The notes beneath the pieces were generated by a model. The model made no database searches, was not told the DNA's origin, and was given only the letters and a program-made list of their open reading frames with translations. Both the position numbers and the translations under genes were made by a program. Source: CBDCYS01 sp965226245 (GTDB lineage: Bacteria; Acidobacteriota; Terriglobia; Bryobacterales; UBA6623). From it: DNA of 64,000 bases. Below, one piece after another: positions 60,652-64,000 of this stretch (within the stretch, counting starts at the first letter, position 1; each line of letters begins with the position of its first letter). The stretch covers positions 3,658,001 through 3,722,000 of the forward strand of contig CBDDCL010000015.1 of NCBI GenBank assembly GCA_965226245.1, in the 5' to 3' direction.

Positions 60652-61391
60652 CCCGCTCCATCAAACCGATTGCGCCTTATCCACAAGTGTCCCGCTCCCG
60701 AAAACCGGGACCGATGAGCACCCGTATGGTCAAATCTTTGCCGCTTGAGGCAGAAAATTTCAGGCGACCCGACAGAGGCGCGGACGGAAGTCCGCGCTCA
60801 AGAGTTTCTACATTGCGCACTCCGCGGCCGGACTGGCGAGTGACTGAAACGAAAGAGGTTGCTGGTCGGGGATATAAATTTTCTTTATGAATGGCAGAAG
60901 GTGGCAGGATTTGGCAGAATCTGGCAGGGTTTCGGCTAGATTTTCCCTGATTGGGGCATTCTGTCTTCGACGGAAACGGATCGTGTTTTTGTTTTCAGTG
61001 GTTTGGCTTCTAGGGGGTCGGCGGCCCGATGGCAGATTGGGTGTAGGAAAGTACAGCGCTGCGTGCGGATTTGGTGTCTAGCGCGGGTTGGCCCCTCCGA
61101 TCCGGAGGGGGTGGGGTTGGCTCGCAGGCTGACCCCGCACTTGCGTTTGGGGCTCTGATTGCTTTCTTTGATCTCATTGTACGGGCGGTTTGGGGTTTGT
61201 CAAGCCGGGGTTGGAACTCGGGATTGGAGAATGTTTGACAATTCCGGCTAATTCACGGAAAAGACCTGCTGGAGGGCAGGGTCTGTTCGTTGTCGAGTGA
61301 TGGCTAGCGGCACAAGCGTCGACAAGAGTGTCGACGCGGCAAGCTGAGAGCTTGCGCCACGAATCAAAACCCGGCCGCCAAACCCGGGCAA
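60652..61391. other. Intergenic region with several short repeats
   Basis: It contains a REP-like hairpin at 60777-60799 (GCGCGGACGGAAGTCCGCGC), a run of degenerate direct repeats at 60894-60930 (GGCAGAAGGT, GGCAGGATTT, GGCAGAATCT, GGCAGGGTTT), and a GC-rich palindromic stretch at 61085-61155 ending TTTGGGGCTCTG. The R2 unit is at 61316-61362. No gene is recognised. Confidence 0.5.
61316..61362. repeat. Dispersed hairpin repeat, family R2, copy 3
   Basis: The sequence GCGTCGACAAGAGTGTCGAC is followed by GCGGCAAGCTGAGAGCTTGC and GCCACGAA. It is nearly identical to 27011-27058. It lies 30 bases beyond the stop of the M49-like gene on the opposite side. Confidence 0.85.
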
Positions 61392-63043
61392 CTACAATCC
61401 CTGCTCGAACACCACGTCGACCGGGATCCCGGCGCTGGCGATTCGCCGCAACTCCTCCTCCAAAATGGGTCCGGTCACTCCCATCTCGGCCACAAACGCC
61501 GCCGCGCCCTCGTAATCGCCGTCGCCTTGCAAGCGCAGGATCTTCTCCGACAGCGCGCTGACGGCTTGTTCCATTTGGTCCAGGTTCACGGCGTAGGTTC
61601 CTGTCTCCTCGTTGCGGGAGAACGCACCGGCCTGTTTGAAGAAGTTAAATCGCAGCAAGTTGGCGATGCCGTGCGCGCTGGAGGCTCCGAAGCGGATCGA
61701 TCGAAAGATGCCGGCCAGAAAGGTCACGTAATTGTCCATCAAGTCGCCGCCGCCCAGCTCCCCTTGCTCGTGGAGCTTCGTCACCATGTAGAGCCCCAAG
61801 ATGTCGGCCTTCCCTTCCTCGAGCGCGGACGAGTGCTCTTTCAGTGCGGCGCGAACCGTCTGCTTGACGTCGAGGGTGTTTTTGATGCCCAGTCCGTGGG
61901 CGACTTCGTGGAACATCGTGTTGGCGAAGAAGGCGTCGAAGGTGACGTGCCTGCGTTGCGCGGGTTCGATCAGCAGTCCGGCGATCGGGATCAGAATCTT
62001 GTCGAACTTGGCGCGCATGGCGTTCTTGAGCTGCAGGCGCCGGGCGCCCATCTTGAGCTGAACCTCCTCGTCGTTGGGCAGGTTGATGGCGATCGTCTTC
62101 GATCCGGCGTTGCAATCACCCGCGTAATAGATCACGTCATAGGCGTTGAGGTCGGAGTCCGTACCCGGGTTCTCCTGCTTGTAGGTCTCGGGAACCGGCA
62201 GTCCTCTTTGGAGCGCCGGCAGGAAGGCGGCGTACTTCTCCAGGCGCGCGCTCCACTCCTTGTCCTTGATCAAGATGTAGGCCTCGAAGGCCGCTTTGTA
62301 ACCGAATAGCTGGTCCTCGTAGGTCTCGATGGGGCCGATGACGACATCGATGGTGTTGTCTTTCATCTCCATCCAGGCGAAGTCGCTGGGCTGGTAGTCG
62401 CCGCTGAGCAGCGCCTCGGCGCGCAGCCCGAGATAGCGCTTGAAGCCGGCGTCTTCGGCCAGCTCCGCCGCCTGCTTCAATTTGGAGGAAGCAAGCTCAA
62501 GCGCTTCGCGAAAAGCTTCGTGGTAGGGCTGTGTGATCAGCCTGCCGTGCTCGTCCCGGCGGACAAGAGTGTAGAGGCTGCGCAAGTCCTTGGCGCGCTC
62601 GGGCGATTCGGCCGCGGCGGCTTCGAATTCCTCCTTGGTGATGTCCGCGGGATAGTAGTTGGCGCCGGGCGGTTTCGGGCCGGCCCCCTCGACGAACGGT
62701 TCATTGCCGGCCAGACGGTCCCAGGGGCCGTAGTTGATCTCGGCGTAGCGGCGCACGCCGGGGTCGGAGATGCCGGCCAGCAGCGGGTCGAGGTCGCCGT
62801 AAGCCTGTTGCTGAAAAAGTTCATCCATTACGTCGGCGGCTTCGATGAGCAGCGGCAGCATCCGCCGCTGGTTTTGCGAAAGGACGCTCAGGTCGCTTTC
62901 GAGCCGGAAGGAGGTGTAGTTGCGAAGCCGTTGCTGGATATCCATTGCTTTATCGGGGGATTTTCGGGCGAGGAGCCTGCAGAGGATTTCATGTCGCCGC
63001 TCTGACAAGCTAGCGCGAACAGCAAGAGCAGCGAGACGGTCAT
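61392..63043 (-). pseudogene. M49-like zinc peptidase lipoprotein with frameshift after the signal
   Basis: The main frame encodes a dipeptidyl-peptidase-III-like hydrolase (SPDKAMDIQQRLRNYTSFRL, PWDRLAGNEPFVEG, TFDAFFANTMFHEVAHGLG with an HExxH site, and ALEEGKADILGLYMV with the third metal ligand Glu). It is complete at the C-terminus (stop 61392). In another frame, ATG 63043 encodes a lipoprotein signal MTVSLLLLFALACQSGD. The two join if one base is changed near 62960 (a CCCCC/GGGGG run). Read literally, only a cytoplasmic form of about 530 residues from an unusual start could be made. This could be a sequencing error or a real inactivation. Confidence 0.78.
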
Positions 63044-63192
63044 TCGAGATACTGGGGGCATGGTCGGGCTTGCAAACCGTGTGGTCTACGATTAGGTTAG
63101 CAAGCAGCCCGACGAATCCCCAATGCCGATCCAGAATTGGCGAAGAGCTTCAGTGGTCGGGCACGCGGGTTGAAGACTTAAGGAGCGGACCT

Positions 63193-63354
63193 ATGACAGC
63201 GAGAGAATTCGCGTTCATCGTGTCAAGGGCAGCCGACCCGTCCAGCCAACTACTGGAAAAGAAGACCGGCCGCCGGCAGCCGCTTTTTGAGCTCCTTGTG
63301 GAGGCGGCTGTTGAGGTTCGATCAACGGGAGCGAGAGGCGCCTCTCAGCAATGA
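63193..63354 (+). CDS. Possible small protein, unknown
   Basis: A 53-residue frame starts at ATG 63193 with AGGAG seven bases upstream. It reads MTAREFAFIVSRAADPSSQL and then LEKKTGRRQPLFELLVEAAV, a composition compatible with a small helical protein. No family is recognised. It may be a decayed fragment; the ribosome-binding site is the main support. Confidence 0.35.
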   Translation: MTAREFAFIVSRAADPSSQLLEKKTGRRQPLFELLVEAAVEVRSTGARGASQQ

Positions 63355-63464
63355 GAACAGCAAGCAGCAAGGCCCAAGTCCTGTATGGAAAGCGAACCCG
63401 CGAGTGTGGATCAAGGTCCGCGTCAGCGCGTGGCTCAAGCTGTCTGGATCAAGCTCCGCCTTAG

Positions 63465-63511
63465 CGCGTGGCGCAAGCTCTCAGCTTGCCGCATCGACAC
63501 TCATGTCGATG
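63465..63511 (-). repeat. Dispersed hairpin repeat, family R2, copy 4 (reversed)
   Basis: The sequence GTGGCGCAAGCTCTCAGCTTGC is followed by CGCATCGACACTCATGTCGATGC. It is the R2 unit in the opposite orientation with a diverged outer hairpin. Confidence 0.75.
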
Positions 63512-63609
63512 CCCGGCCGGCGGAGATTACCCCACCAATGGCGGGGCCCCCAGCCAGGACGGTACCCGGTGTGGGGCGGATAGCCAGCCGCGGCGAGCTC
63601 GGAGTCCTC

Positions 63610-63709
63610 GAGCCACGTTCACGTGGCTTGTCTCCTTAGGCCGGTCCTTTTAGGGCCGGTTGACGAAGGTCTCTCGTACCCGCTCCTCAGCCCGTTTCAA
63701 CGGGCTTTC
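63610..63709. repeat. Dispersed hairpin-array repeat, family R4, copy 2
   Basis: The same three hairpins as 45587-45689 (AGCCACGTTCACGTGGCTT, GCCGGTCCTTTTAGGGCCGG, AGCCCGTTTCAACGGGCTTT) are present with spacer differences. Confidence 0.85.
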
Positions 63710-63800
63710 CGATCAGCTTTGGCTTCCAACGTATCGTCCGCCGCGGGCTGCCGAGGGTAGCGGGGCAGCCCGCGTCACGTGCGAAAAACAAACCAAATCC

Positions 63801-64000
63801 TCACGCAAAACTGCCCCTTTCGTCGATGGTTTTTCGGAACAGCCGGATGTGGTCCGGGGTGCTGCCGCAGCAGCCGCCGACAATGTTGACACCCGCTTCG
63901 AGAAGGGCGGGAAGCTCCGCCACCATGTCCTCGGCTGTCTGCTTGTAGACGACCTTCATGTGCTCCAGCACGGGCTGGCCGGCGTTGGGCTGGGCCATCG
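63801..64000 (-). CDS. Homocysteine S-methyltransferase family protein (C-terminal part)
   Basis: The last 65 residues are visible: MAQPNAGQPVLEHMKVVYKQ, then MVAELPALLEAGVNIVGGCC, then GSTPDHIRLFRKTI. VGGCCGSTPDHI is the zinc-binding GGCCG motif of the homocysteine methyltransferase domain found in MetH, BHMT and MmuM. The protein continues beyond the right edge of the window, so it is not possible to say whether it is a single-domain enzyme or part of a methionine synthase. Confidence 0.85.
   Translation of the reverse strand, partial: MAQPNAGQPVLEHMKVVYKQTAEDMVAELPALLEAGVNIVGGCCGSTPDHIRLFRKTIDERGSFA

Larger units (their letters stand above)
63355..63800. other. Intergenic repeat region
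   Basis: This region has a reversed R2 unit at 63465-63511, preceded by a diverged duplicate of its first half (GCGTGGCTCAAGCTGTCTGG at 63428). The R4 hairpin array is at 63610-63709. No coding pattern was seen between them. Confidence 0.5.

Noticed and set aside
60894..60930. Short GGCAG direct repeats considered as a CRISPR or iteron array
   Set aside because: Units are only about 10 bases, without spacers, and too degenerate for a CRISPR; no replication gene is near.

Overview
This 64 kb window is high-GC bacterial chromosome. The gene content suggests an acidobacterium of the Bryobacterales/Solibacteres type. Pointers are a Ser/Thr kinase fused to a TolB-like propeller, M14, S46, M24 and penicillin-acylase family secreted hydrolases, a TonB receptor with an N-terminal carboxypeptidase-regulatory-like domain, a periplasmic-type xanthine-oxidase-family operon, DUF6152 and DUF1326 relatives, and many dispersed hairpin repeats. 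This placement is an inference from family content; no rRNA or other marker gene is present. I saw no tRNA, rRNA or CRISPR array.

Layout. 1-3395: the tail of a serine hydrolase, a long non-coding stretch, a penicillin-acylase family lipoprotein and the 3' stump of an enolase-superfamily gene. 3479-8924: an M14 carboxypeptidase, a conserved hypothetical, a sugar-mutarotase-like gene bracketed by two copies of a 135-bp palindromic element, and ssb. 9022-11370: a secreted esterase with a PKD-like tail and a hicBA toxin-antitoxin pair. 11410-17594: an AttEFGH-like export set (ATPase, FtsX permease, AttH lipocalin-like protein) interrupted by an acetyltransferase and a toxin-antitoxin pair whose toxin is cut by a dispersed repeat. 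17859-20709: a small membrane protein, a VCBS-repeat stump, a Tat-exported enolase-superfamily enzyme and about 1 kb of repeats. 20710-24985: three co-directional genes sharing an uncharacterised extracytoplasmic domain, one of which carries ten 42-residue TPR units. 25099-32889: a membrane protein, a secreted Xaa-Pro peptidase, two secreted proteins and a four-gene molybdenum hydroxylase operon. 33156-35474: a cluster of gene remnants around one intact secreted protein. 35831-41949: an S46 peptidase, a short-chain dehydrogenase broken by a 61-bp duplication, a tandem partial plus complete IS1595-type element, and an FkbM methyltransferase. 42287-48411: a TonB receptor, a rhodanese and a mutS2 interrupted by a 102-bp imperfect duplication. 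48848-54263: a kinase-propeller protein, an ECF sigma / membrane protein / CpxP-like operon and a NarL-type regulator. 54417-55443: a second complete IS. 55514-64000: a P1 peptidase, a cytochrome c/WD40 protein, a DUF255 thioredoxin-like lipoprotein, an M49-like peptidase and the end of a homocysteine S-methyltransferase.

Two themes stand out. The first is the three-gene paralogous cluster at 21-25 kb, built on a domain I do not recognise, which is the best candidate for an undescribed system. The second is unusual local instability. At least six families of hairpin repeats are scattered through the window. Several genes are broken by imperfect short duplications or indels, and their removal restores uninterrupted reading frames (mutS2, SDR, TPR gene, partial IS copy). 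These could reflect a real mutational process or assembly error; read mapping would decide.
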